From Aplectana chamaeleonis (lineage: Eukaryota > Nematoda > Chromadorea > Rhabditida > Cosmocercidae), in the NCBI GenBank assembly GCA_029168955.1, contig JAPDOI010001346.1, positions 124,001 through 188,000 on the forward strand: a DNA stretch of 64,000 nt, in the 5' to 3' direction. How positions within the stretch are numbered: position 1 is the stretch's first letter; each line of letters starts with the position of its first letter. A program made the translations under genes and the position numbers. Below are positions 10,931 to 22,380 of the stretch, piece after piece. The notes under the pieces were generated by a model, which made no database searches, was not told the DNA's origin, and was given only the letters and a program-made list of their open reading frames with translations.

Positions 10931-13389
10931 GGCTTAGTCCTCGCAGACGCCTCGGTCATCGGGACTCACGCGTAAAGTAAAATGCGGGTGGTGCAGGCGA
11001 ACACAACACACGCGCCTTTACGCGCAAATAAAAAAAACAGAAAAACTGATTTTTTTCAAAGCATGGATAAAGCCTTAAATATGCGATGAATACGCGACAG
11101 TGCATTAACATACGTATATGACTACGACAAAACAACTCCTTTGAATAAAAGTACTGTATTTATAGGATTGAGATTTTCACCGTAACTCTTCTCTTTACAT
11201 TACGAAGCTAATTTTCCCTGTTTGCTTAGCTACCGTTCCCATCACTTCTTTCCAGCACAAAAGTTTTCTTTGGGTTTCCGAGCATAATGCGCCAGTTTTC
11301 TAAGTTTTCAGTTCTTCGTACTGGGCCTTTTTCATTGATAACAGACGTCACATACCATTCCACTCTTCACAGCTGTTCTACTTCTGGAACGTTAATCGTA
11401 AAAAGGCGTAAAAAATTGAAACATCGACTATAATTCTTTTTTTCAATCACGATCACCCAGAGTTTTCTTTCAGATTTTCGTATGAATGTGGACTCAATGA
11501 GAAATACCGAGCGGTGTATATATGTAATTCATAACAAGAACAATGATTTTCAGTATTCCCTCGAGAGTTTACCTACTAACATAAGCGGTCGGCGATGTGG
11601 CAATGCAATTAGTATCACCACTTTATTTAACCTTGGCAATGTCTACCGCTCGGTACTTGGAGATTACAAGAGTGCGGTAGGCCACCGCAAAAATAACCTG
11701 GTACTCTAAGGCACCAGACAAGTTCTCCAGGAAGTTCCTAAACAAGCTCACCACGAGTCTTTTCCAGTTTTCCTCAGAACCTCGATCCGCGTTGCCATCC
11801 GTGAAATCCTTTTTTTTTGCAACCGTTTTGCTTATCTAATGTAGCCGCGTTTGGCATCCTATGTATTCAACACTTAATTGTCCAGTCTCCATTGTTGATG
11901 GCAGGGGAGCAGGATGCCATCGTCTGAATCTGGCCCTCTGTTTTGGTTATTCACCAGGGGAGTGCGGCAATTGCCGTTTGCCGTTCGCCGGCCACTTTTG
12001 GCGTTTGCCGTTGCCGTTTGCCGAAAATTTCGCTTGAAAAGGCAAACTTTCGGTAAGAATTCGATTTTATTTTTACTAGGTAATCAGAGGAATTCGGTCA
12101 AGTTCAAAGCTGTTTGCGAGTCTTGAAGTGTGTTCTTCAAATCATCAGATTCTTAACCCCTTAAAAATGACGAAATTGCAAAAACCCTCTCCCTGAAACA
12201 TTCTGATTACTGCAAGTTCCACAGTTACAAAGCTAAGGGGTATCAAAAGTGGAGCGTGAAAGCATCCTTATTTAGACGTATGAACCAGTTAAGAACTCGT
12301 GTAGCCCTTTTTCGCCAGTTCCGCACCTGCTGGACGTTACGAAACGCGCTTTAGTCTTTGAAAAGTTCGGAATCTGACCTCATAATCGTGTCCAGCGCCC
12401 AGAATAACCGCCTGATCAAAGTTCAGGTGAGAGCGTGTTTTCCGAACTTTGCACAGAGTGAAAGCGTTTTCCACTTACACAAGGCGTTTTTTCTGATTTT
12501 AGTACATATTCTATACTCCAAAAGCGCATTACTTTTACGAAAATCCGGAAAAGGATCTTATAATAGTGTTTAGCGCCCGAAACACACCCCCCCCCCTAAA
12601 CAAAGTTTGGGTGAAAGCACATTTTCCGAACCTTCTGCAGACTGATAGCGTTTTGGACTTGTACGGATTTTCGGTTCAGCGTTCAACTATATCAATACGG
12701 GGTACAAAAAGCGTCTAAGAAACGTATTCCACTTTTTATCATCAACGGGTTCAGCATGATCATCAAGTCAATGATGCAGTCTTGAATGTTGTCTGCCCTG
12801 AATGTCAGGAAACGTTCCATCATTACTCTGACCTCGCCAGGCGCTGTGGGGAAGCTCACACAGACGAGGAAGGAAGTAAATGATTCAGCATATGTTCTTA
12901 ACCCTCTAACGCAAATGACAGTACATCGGTTTCGTATCACAAATTCCTTATCACAGTGTTATTGTCCACCAGATCACATGAGTTTCTCAGCTTTGTGCCT
13001 CTAAAGGCTATATATCCCACTTTGGTCATCATCAATATTAAAAAATATTAAAAAATGACTTTAAAAAGTGTAAAGAATATATCACAAGTGAATATATGAT
13101 AAGTGGATTCCGTACCACATGAAAAAATGAACTATTCCAGTTGTATTACTTGAGTGTATTTACAAGACAACTGGTTTTCGTATTTAAAACGATCTTCTGT
13201 AAGAAAAACTGGCCGCAAAGCTCTTTCTGATCTGAATTCGGACTCTAACGAACGTAAGTTCGAGAAACGGTGAGTCGGTGAATTTTAGCGAGTTGCGCGT
13301 AAAGGCGCGTGTGTTGTGTGCGCCTGCACCACACGCATTTTATTTTACGCGTGAGTCCCGATGACCGAGGCGTCTGTGAGGATTAAGCC
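10931..13389. mobile_element. TIR transposon with 9-bp target duplication (MULE-like), non-autonomous
   Basis: Inverted repeats of about 99 bp begin GGCTTAGTCCTCGCAGACGC at 10931. They end as the reverse complement of GGCTTAATCCTCACAGACGC at 13389. The inner limits are about 11029 and 13291. The 9-bp CTGCAACCC flanks both sides (10922-10930 and 13390-13398). A 9-bp duplication with long inverted repeats is typical of Mutator-like elements, though other superfamilies also make 8-9 bp duplications. The 2.3-kb interior has no recognisable transposase. Confidence 0.82.
12355..12680 (+). repeat. Two diverged copies of a dispersed repeat (R2)
   Basis: The segments at about 12355-12490 and 12545-12680 align with each other (AAAAGTTCGGAATCT against AAAATCCGGAAAAGGATCT, then GTGTCCAGCGCCC against GTGTTTAGCGCCC). 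Related pieces are at about 27717-27820 and 31945-32040, inside sec-15 introns. It is non-coding. Confidence 0.5.
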
Positions 13390-13401
13390 CTGCAACCCTG
13401 C

Positions 13402-14228
13402 ATTGGCAGCTACATTTACAACGGAAAAACTGCCGGGCGAGTTTACGGCGGCGGACGAGTTTCCTCGCGCCCGTCTCTAACCCGGCGCCAATTTCAAACG
13501 AGTGTTTCGCGCGCTCTGTCGTCTGACTCTGCCCGAGCCAGCTGATTTCGAGTAACTTCGACTCTGAAACATCGCCAATCGTCCTTTTCGACTATTTTCT
13601 ACTGTTATTCGGCTACTTCACATATTCTGTAGCTTCTTCCAAGTGTTTCTCCTATTCCTTAGCGTTTTTAGGTAGGTGAGTGGAGATGTAGCAGTTGTTC
13701 AGCATTATTGACAATTTCCTTTCACACAAGTGCAGTCAGACCAAATTTACTGGAAATATATTTCGCCTTTAACTTTCTTTTTTCGTTCGGAGACGTTAGC
13801 ATTCATAATTGTGAGGGATAAGCTACGCAAAATTTAAACTTTTTGCTGACGGATGCGTACGTTTGATCTGTATTGCTCATTCTACACTCAGGTTAGAGTC
13901 AAATTTTGTGTCGCAAAACACTTGTTCTTCTATTTTTCGGTTTGAACAGACCAGAAACACGTGACTTTTTTCTTTTGTAAACGACAATTCGCTTCTGAAG
14001 AGTCAATATCGTAGCTATTCATGTACGAACTGCATTATAACCTCCCCTCTCCTCCGAAAACTCTAGGTGAACGTTCGGGTCCATACCTGCAACTCTTGGC
14101 TGTACTCACTATAAATGTGATTTAGTGAGACACCCACGATTTGTTGAATACAGACCATATCTTCCCATTCCGTGAATTTCCTACATAATTCTGAATTCGA
14201 TCCCTGCAGTGCTTCCTTTCTCAGCACT
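13402..14228 (+). repeat. Left long inverted-repeat arm
   Basis: Pairs with the right arm, for example ATGTACGAACTGCATTATAA near 14021 against TTATAATGCAGTTCGTACAT near 18358. The match continues past the LINE C insertion point into 16190-16390 with a roughly 45-base extra piece in the right arm. Confidence 0.85.
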
Positions 14229-15339
14229 TATTGTTATTAGAGTCAGCACCCTGTCAGGAATTTCCACTTGAGGTACGTCTTTTTAAAAAGTTTATCGGAA
14301 GTTACCTACTCAATTGCAAGCTAGATAATTTAGAACAGTAGATTGAAAAACAGTATGTAAGAAAACTATTGCAACATGACCAGGGTCCAATGGGCCGCTG
14401 TTTCTGACTTCAGCAAGACAATCTTTCCGCAAAATTTCACGGCCCTTCTAAATGTTCATTCACGGGTCAAAATTTACACCATGACCTCCACAAGACTCAT
14501 TTCTGGAGAAGTATCTCACGGACTTCCTCGCCTAACCAAACTATATCCGCTTGCCCATGATCAGGATCCCACCAGGTTATTCAATAGCGCCGCCTCTCAG
14601 CGAGTTTCACATTCAATCGGGTTCCCTGATAGAGGAGAGATCAAAGAGACAGGAAATTTCTCCGAATTTTCGCCGTACATAGCAATCCACCACTGCATGT
14701 TCAGAAAATCAGAGAAAGTTGTTGCCTCTTTGTGCTGTCCATTAGCAAACCTGATTGGAAAAGAGTAAATCTCTTACCAACCACTTCGACTTTTTTTCTG
14801 TAGGTTAACACGTTCTGAAAAATAAGACTACAACTGGACTAAGCTCCGGTTCGTCAACGATAAGCATGTAGGCTACACGAGTTCCTGCAGAACTTTCTAA
14901 TTCTTTTCATATATTTCAGAAGTCTCATAGTCGAGACGAAGACTGCAAGCAGGAGTCGTCCTCACCTTCTTCTGACGTGGACTGATGACTTGCTCTTGTG
15001 ACCCGTCTTGGGGCACTGCGATCTTGCCCTAGTACACATTTATTTATATTCATGTCTTCATTAACAATACATAATAAACATTGTAATCCTTTGTGATTGT
15101 CCGACAGCAGCTTCCTTGATCAGCGCCACGCTAGTTTATTTTGAAGATGCTGCGGTAGAGTCGTCTGAAAACATCACGCAGTTAATACATTGGGATTTTT
15201 TAAACAGAAGTGGTTGGTTTATCGCGATACAAATTTTAAAATTACGTATGATGTTCGATCATATAGGCTTAATGTCCACGATGGAAGTCAGGATCGCCTA
15301 CAGTGATTCCCGTAGTTTTTTTCAGGTGGGGTCTAGGGT

Positions 15340-15710
15340 GAGGGTCAAGCGGGGTCGCGAAATTTTGCAACGGGGGCGGGGGTCGCCAAAATTTTTGGCC
15401 CTGCAAACGAAGGAGGTGGATCGCAAAAATTTAGATCCAAAACTCAATTTGGTGAAGATATCCTGAAAATTCTCCTATTCAGGTCACTAAAGGAAAGGAT
15501 CGTAGCATTGCTTAGGTTTTAGACGCTTGAGCCCCACCACTGAAGGAATTTTCGGAGTCTGAAAACATTAGTAATCAAATATGAACCGCCCAGAAATCGC
15601 GCCTTGTGAATGTCAGACTGCAAAATGTCAGACTTTCGAAAAACATTCGATGGTGGCGGGTGGCTCCGATTTCGAAAAATTACGCTACGCCCGGCTTGAA
15701 CCTGCCTAGG
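15340..15710 (+). repeat. Dispersed repeat R1, copy 2
   Basis: Aligns in order with 1735-2075. It lies inside the 13402-18996 element, so it was either captured or inserted there. Confidence 0.65.
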
Positions 15711-16396
15711 GTGAACACACCCTAGACCCTGCAGAAGGTCTGAAGAGAGGCCGCAACTTCGCTGCTGATATGGAAGGGGGACTTAGACAGACTCGATGTG
15801 TGAGAAATGAAAGACATGCGTTGCCAGTTTTTCTAAATAGTGGGCTCAGGAGGAACTGAACTTCACAATTCTCAATCGCCACTCTACCCCTAGTTTTAGA
15901 TTTATGTCCAGCAACGAGAGGAAAGGAAGGAGTGTGCACTCCCTACTAAAGCTTACGGCTGGGAGTCGCACTTTGCGCGGTGGGAGGTGGCCCGCGAAGT
16001 ATCTGACTAGGAAAATAATATTGGACGACCCCCAGCCTTTAAAAGTATGCTCTTGATAGCTGTAATTCTGGAAGAGTTCCCAGAAAGCTTATATTATTAA
16101 AAACTGTTATTGTTTGAGAAACATGGACAGAGTGCGCGATCTCATAAAAATTTTTGCAGAGAGAAAGACTTAAGTTTGTCTGCTTGTAGTGCTGGTAACG
16201 TTGTACTGCAGCCGAGAAGGAATCGAATCCAGAATTATGTAGGAAATCCGCGGATTTGGAAGGGTCTCGAACGCGGTTGCGCGGAGAAGCATGGCAGGAC
16301 ATAGGAAGATGTGGTCTGTATTCAACAAATCGTGGGTGTCTCACTAAATCACATTTATAGTGAGTACAGCCAAGAGTTGTAGGTATGGACCCGAAC

Positions 16397-18314
16397 ACTT
16401 CAAGCATATGCTCTTGGCAAAAATTTCTTCATCACACGTACCAAGCGTGGCTTACAAAACAGAGTCACGGTAAGAGAACTAAGCCGTCTGCCGCTGATGA
16501 ACGCCACTGAGGCCTTTACTCCTGCTCAGGTGGAGAAGGCTATCAAGGAAATGCGGAACTCGAAGGCTCTCGGACCTGATGGTATCTCAGCAGCCATCTT
16601 GAAGAAGCTTCCCACGGAACTTCTACCGATGATCGCAGATATCATAAACACTTCTTTCCGAACCTGCACTCTACCACAAGCATGGAAGACCGCCAATGTG
16701 ATACCCCTGCCTAAGCCAGGCAAATCGCAAAGCACGGTGAAGGGCTATCGCCCTATTAGCCTGTTATCACCGATCGCGAAAGTAGCCGAAAAGCTAATCG
16801 TAAGGGACCTGGCAGAGCAGAATGAGGCACAGCAACATCAACATGGGTTTAGAAAGCTTCACTCCACCACCACTGCCCTTCTGGAGATTGTCAGCTATGC
16901 GGTCGATGGGTTCAATTTCAGAAAGCCTCTTAGAACAGTGGCCGTTGCCCTCGATCTAACCAAAGCATTTGATTCTGTTAACCTAGGACTTTGTCCGAGA
17001 AACTATTGAAGTCCTCGCTGCAACCGTGGCAGAAGCGTTGGATAGCAGCGTTTACGAAAGGTCGTCGGGCCAAAGTGCTATTCCAGAATCACGTCTCCGA
17101 TAGTATACCTGTAGCAGCCGGTGTGCCGCAGGGTGGAGTTTTGTCACCTGCCCTCTTCAGCCTGTATATTGAAGACCTACCCGAGCCTCCTGAAGACATA
17201 AAATTGTTGCGTATGCCGACGATATCACCATCATGTGCCGTAATCGTGACATACAGGTAGCCGCAAACAAGATCAGCGACTATCTCGTCGAGCTTAAAAA
17301 CTTTCTCGATAGTATGATGCTCACAGTTTCCGCGGCGAAGTCTTCTGTTTCGGTATTCACATCTGACCCAAAGGAACACAGCGCCCAACCTGTTGTCAGG
17401 TGGGATGGTGACCTCTTGCCTACAGCGCAATTTCCTAAACTGCTGGGCCTCGTTTTGGACCCATCGCTGAAGTTTCACAAAATGCTGAACAGAAGCAGGC
17501 AATTATCAAGGCAAAGCTTAATGTGTTGAGAGCTCTAGGAGGAACGTCCTGGGGTGGCAGCAGAGAGACAATCTTGACGACATATCGAGCTATTCTGCAG
17601 CCTGCATTGGAGTATGCTGCACCTGTCTGGCAGCACATCGTGTCGGACAGTTCCTGGACTAAGATGCAGCGAATTCAGAATGCTGCACTACGAATAGCCA
17701 CTGGATGTGCAAAAAGCTCACCGATTGAGCACCTTCACGCCGAGGCCCGTATCTTGCCAGTGAAAGAGCATTGTCAGCTCCAGGCTCAGCAGATGTTTAT
17801 TAATGTCCTTAAGCAACCTAATCATCCGTCGAGAAGACTATTAAATCCCGTGAGAGAGATCGATCAGAGTGCCGTTTGCCGATGCTCCGAACAAGGTGAA
17901 TGTACAGAGATGGACCGACTCGAATCAAGAACGGCTTCGTCTCTTACGCGCGGAGCACACCCGGTTTGTGAAGGATCATCTCGCCAAAGCGGCCGTCAAC
18001 CCTATTCTCGGTGATGTGCCGCCCAGGGTATGTGATACCGAGTCCGAGCTCGGTAGGCGCGCCAGGTGTATCCTCGCTTCGTTGCGCTGCGGACATTCTC
18101 CATTGCTTATGTCTTACCTGCACAGGATCGACAATAGTCAGCCTGACGTGTGCCCGGACTGTGGAAACCAAGGCCACGACACTAAACACCTATTTGACTG
18201 TCCGAAGAAGCCAACAACGCTCACTACAATAGACTTGTGGACGAATCCAGTGCTGGTCGCCCAGTTTCTCAACTTGTGACGAAACCCCTCTCAGTGGCTG
18301 CAAAGAAGAAGAAG
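16397..18314 (+). mobile_element. LINE copy C, 5'-truncated
   Basis: The copy starts within the RT region (AYALGKNFF codons) and ends GCAAAGAAGAAGAAG. The 12-bp target duplication ATGGACCCGAAC is at 16385-16396 and 18315-18326. It belongs to the same subfamily as copy F (QNRVTVREL, then KAIKEMRNSKA). It sits in the right arm of the long-TIR element and is younger than it. Confidence 0.93.
16420..18279 (+). pseudogene. Reverse transcriptase and CCHC region of LINE C
   Basis: Frames 16497-17009, 16991-17260, 17233-17529, 17523-18014 and 17869-18279 together cover RT to the C-terminal knuckle CPDCGNQGHDTKHLFDCP. The fingers and palm carry ALDLTKAFDSVN. The YADD codons (TATGCCGACGAT) are present, but a one-base loss near 17202 puts them out of frame. 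At least four shifts break the protein. The 5' domains are absent by truncation. Confidence 0.88.
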
Positions 18315-18326
18315 ATGGACCCGAAC

Positions 18327-18996
18327 GTTCACCCAGAGTTTTCGGAGGAGAGGGGAGGTTATAATGCAGTTCGTACATGAATAGCTATGATATTGACTCT
18401 TCACAAGCGAATTCTTGTTTACAAAAGAAAAAAGTCACGTGTTTCTGGTCTGTTCAAACCGAAAAATAGAAGAACAAGTGTTTTGCGACACAAAATTTGA
18501 CTCTAACTTGAGTGTAGAATGAGCAACACAGATCAAACGTACGCATCCGTCAGCAAAAAGTTCAAATTTTGCGTAGCTTATCCCTCACAATTATGAGTGC
18601 TAACGTCTCCGAACGAAAAAGAAAGTTAAAGGCGAAATATATTTCCAGTAAATTTGGTCTGACTGCACTTGTGAGAAACGCAATTGCCAATAATGCTGAA
18701 CAACTGCTACCTCTCCACTCACCTACCTAAAAACGCTAAGGAATAGGAGAGACACTTGGAATAAGCTACCGAATATGTGAAGTAGCCGAATAACAGTAGA
18801 AAATAGTCGGAAAGGACGGTTGGCGATGTTTCAGAGTCGAAGTTACTCGAAATCAGCTGGCTCGGGCAGAGTCAGACGACAGAGCGCGCGAAACACTCGT
18901 TTGAAATTGGCGCCGGGTTAGAGACGGGCGCGAGGAAACTCGTCCGCCGCCGTAAACTCACCCGGCAGTTTTTCCGTTGTAAATGTAGCTGCCAAT
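18327..18996 (-). repeat. Right long inverted-repeat arm (outer part)
   Basis: Near-perfect reverse complement of 13402 to about 14078; see the parent element. Confidence 0.85.
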
Positions 18997-19005
18997 CAAC
19001 CCTGC

Positions 19006-20995
19006 GACGCGACCGGCGCATGCAAAGTGTTCCCGCGACAGCTCTTTTCATGGTGAGAGTGTGGGTCCCGACAAGATTTGTAACAGATGAGCGAACCTAT
19101 CGCGGTCGCAGACTGGAGATATAACAATGGCCTAAGAAGCGAAGCCGCGAATTTCGCAACAACGCCACTCTGAAAGCCCCTATAGCCACACGATTACAAT
19201 CCTCAAACCACAGAAATCTTCCACCGTAAGCTGACACCGCAGCACAGGGTCTTCGTTGCGGGACCATCTTGCCGTTTCCCCACCGTCCTTTACTCTTTGC
19301 GCTGGATCGCTACCGAATGTGGTTTGCACTACTCAAGCACAAGAATGACAGCACTTATTACTATTGTTCAACACACAACTTACTAAAATCTTAGTTAACA
19401 TAACATAACAGCGACATGAAGAGACAGCAGGAGCAGGACCAACTCTAGTGTGTGCGATATTCAGGCGTTGATGCGATGCGTTTTTTTTATTTTTTATCAC
19501 AGTTGGGCATTATTGCCAAATATTCCCAGATGGAGATTAGCACTTTCGATAGAATCTCGCCCACCCCTGGGTATCAGGTTATTCTCAAAAGTCGGAGTGT
19601 TTTGCCCCCATTTTCTCCTCCGGAGCTTCAGCCTCTATCCTAAAACCTTGGAACCGTTTGAACCAATGCGAGAATACCATGCCATCAAAACGGGCCCGTT
19701 TCATGTGTACTTAGATTGTCCGACTGTGGACATATCACATTGTATTTACGGCCAATCTGCACTCGTCATACTGATGACAAGTCATTAATCAAATGGAAAC
19801 TACGGAAAGCTATTTATATATTACTAGTTATTTCAGTTGGAAGTTATTGCAGTATCCCTTTTGAGAATATTGGAGTAAATTAATCGTTTTGTCCAAGAGT
19901 GTGCATTTTAGGCCATCTGCGGCTCACATTCTTTGAAAGCAGTGAAACCAGTACACAACTGTGCGTCGGGAAACTAAAATCTCGTTCCATATGCTTCGTG
20001 TACCGTTTTTCATCACCGCATTCGTAAGAACTCTGGCAAACGGGGTAGCAGCAAGGGCGGTAGGTCCGCCTCCAATCCCACCCCTCCGAAGGTTCAGGAG
20101 CAAGTCTAGAGCGGCGGCCTTGTTGGCGTGAAAATTCTGATTGGTCAGCTGCGGAAGTGGGCGGAGACTGGGCGGGGACAGATATCCGCCCTTGGTCCTG
20201 CGAGCGAGCGAGCTTGGAGATGTCCGCCCTTGGACCTGCAGCGCGAGATTCGACGCAAACGCTCCACCCTCCTCGTCTGCTATTGGTCGAATTCAAATGC
20301 CGCTTCGCGCAATGGACCTGTCGACAGCATCGATCGGTCAGAATTCAACCAGACGGCTTCCGGCCGCCTTTTTTCATTATTTTTTTATTTTTCATGATTT
20401 TTCGCTGGATTTCTAAATATTTGTCAGCTAATCACGGGAAGAGTGCATTTAACTGTTTGAATGCGTGGGCTGAGCAGTTTATCTGATCTACTTGTCATTT
20501 TCTGCCATGAAGAGTGTTGTGTGTTACGGTTCGCAGATTTCCGCGTGTACGATTTTGCATATTTTTATCATTGCGCCTGTGCAAAATATGTGTCTCTCTT
20601 CATCTCCTCCATAGTCAAGCGCTAGAAAAACGTCAGGGCTACGCCATTTTGAATTCTCACGGGTACGGCTTACGATTTTAAGAACTCTTTCTCAGAAAAT
20701 CCGTTTGCAGATAGGAAAATGTTTCACATCCTTTTTTTTAATTCGTTTTCACAGCTTGTGAACATTTTGAAGATATCTTGCCGCTAAAAAAATTGAAATC
20801 TCACTCCTGATTTGCTGTTTTCTGCTCGTTCATCTCTTCATCCGGGTTTACATGAGTTTGAAATGTTTGGTGTTGCATAACTGAAAATATTTCCCACTCA
20901 TCGAAATTCTCATGACCTTTTGCCAATTATTTCGGAATTTCAAAATTTTTGTGAATGTTTCAATGAGGGAATTTCAAAAATGTTGTGAATTAAAG
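19006..20995. other. Unassigned non-coding stretch
   Basis: No exon could be supported. 19186-19285 is a dispersed repeat (R3) found inverted at about 22746-22870; shared blocks include ACAGAAATCTTC and CAGGGTCTTCGTTGC. The GC-rich segment 20040-20320 has open frames in several phases but no domain or splice context. Confidence 0.4.
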
Positions 20996-21137
20996 TCTGT
21001 CTGAATGAGAGTGTCTGCCCAGGCGGTCGGCGTGCGTGTCGAACGGAAGTCGAGAGGGCATTTGTTGGACTACGTGACGACCGTTCAACACACAAGCCGA
21101 CCGCTTGGGCGGACCTTATCATTCGGGCAGACCTTAC
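20996..21137. repeat. Palindromic MITE-like hairpin
   Basis: GTCTGCCCAGGCGGTCGGC pairs with GCCGACCGCTTGGGCGGAC, extended by GTCTGAATGAGA against TCATTCGGGCAGAC. It lies about 140 bases upstream of the LRR-like gene and could disturb or supply its promoter. Confidence 0.6.
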
Positions 21138-21274
21138 ATGTACTGTTCAGAAATGTTTTTTAATGTTTAACTCCGTTTTCGTAACTTCTGGAGTTTTATC
21201 GTGTTACACCGCATTTCCATTTCTCATGTCTGATAACTGGCGGGATTGCGAGCTTGTCGTTGACTATTTCCAGA

Positions 21275-21796
21275 ATGCTTTCCTGCAGACTGATGCCGGC
21301 TGGAGAGGTGTTGGATGTTGAGATCGTGGAGGATAGGCCACGTGCTGCACAAGTTCTCCGTTACTTGTGGAGCTACAAAAAACTGGAGGTCAGTTGTCAC
21401 ATGCAAGCAAGACTCACATGAACATGATAAGCGGTTTTAGGTAAGAGAATATGTTTTTTTTTCAGACTCTGCACATCGAATCCTGCTCGATTTCGGACGA
21501 CGATATTGCTGCAATCCTGCACCCTGCTCCGTCCGTGAAGTACGTGTGCTTGAGGAATAACTTTCTGGAGCAACCGTGGGCAGCTCTGGCGTCAAAGTTT
21601 CCAAATGCCGTTTTCGTGGATTGCAGAGGAAACAGGTGTGTAACCTTCAATGCTCGATATGTAGATCATAACAGCCCGATAGAACTAGTATTCTAGGCTG
21701 CTGTGCCCGAGCCTCGAAGATGATGCCGTGATGCCGCACGTCGAGACCTTGCTATTGAGCAAGTCGTGGCCAATGAGTTTTTTGAGTGTGTTTTGA
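21275..21796 (+). CDS. Small leucine-rich-repeat-like protein (or 3' end of a larger F-box/LRR gene)
   Basis: Three exons, 21275-21388, 21466-21635 and 21697-21796, have GT-AG borders and join into 127 codons plus stop. The start follows TTTCCAG-A-ATG, a good spliced-leader acceptor, though it could equally be an internal exon. The middle exon reads TLHIESCSI, then VKYVCLRNNFLEQ and FVDCRGNR. This is a leucine-rich-repeat pattern like that in nematode F-box-associated proteins. I see no F-box upstream. AATAAA at 22219-22224 could serve as poly(A) signal. The function is unknown; the exon structure is the main evidence that it is a real gene. Confidence 0.55.
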
Positions 21797-22273
21797 GAGA
21801 AGTTTTTTCAGAGAGTTATTTTTTGTATATTTTGCGTTTTATATGCTTTTGATCTTTGTTTTTCTTGTTCTGCCCCCGTTACTCTGCCTACGGTTCGATG
21901 AATATGCTTTAAATTCAGTTTATCTCACTTTTATTCTAGTGTCTTTCCGTAGTTTCATATCTCTGTATCTGCTCATCATTCTGAACCTGGTCACCTCTGA
22001 ACCAATCTCACGGATATTGAAACTAACTCTTTTAGACTTGGTGAATCTTGTGGTCGTCATGCATGTACTGTGTTGTAGTGTTATGGCATAGTCTATAGTT
22101 TTGTTTGCGTTTTCCGTAGCACGGTTTTTTTCGCATCTCAAACATCAGATCATCATGAAGTGCCTTCAAAGGCTTTTTGGTTACACGTTAAACCTCTATT
22201 GTAGAAGTGATTTCGAGCAATAAATTTGCATTTGTTAGTACTTGTAGTTTTTATTATGTGTTGCTCCAGAATT

Positions 22274-22380
22274 CTTTAGCGGGCTCACTCAAGAGCCAGG
22301 TTGTAATGGAGCGATTTTGGATTTACGGCGAATTCAAAAGGCCGCTCTGATACAACCTGGTCTTGAGTGAGACCGCTAAA
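22274..22380. repeat. 107-bp palindromic MITE
   Basis: TTTAGCGGGCTCACTCAAGA pairs with TCTTGAGTGAGACCGCTAAA, then CCAGGTTGTA with TACAACCTGG. It has a compact hairpin form and lies just after the LRR-like gene. Confidence 0.7.

Larger units (their letters stand above)
13402..18996. mobile_element. MULE-like element with very long inverted repeats, carrying LINE C
   Basis: The element begins ATTGGCAGCTACATTTACAA at 13402 and ends with the reverse complement of the same 20 bases at 18996. The 9-bp CAACCCTGC flanks it on both sides (13393-13401 and 18997-19005). The arms are about 820 bp: 13402 to about 14228 pairs with 18996-18327, continued across the inserted LINE C at 16396 to about 16190. 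Without LINE C the element is about 3.67 kb. The interior holds a copy of repeat R1 and no recognised transposase. A 130-codon open frame at 14376-14768 matches nothing I know. Confidence 0.88.

Noticed and set aside
14376..14768. A 130-codon frame inside the long-TIR element as its transposase
   Set aside because: It is too short, with no DDE-type motif or zinc finger.
20040..20420. Several overlapping 90-138 codon frames
   Set aside because: GC-rich sequence opens all phases on both strands; no splice signals or domain support any of them.
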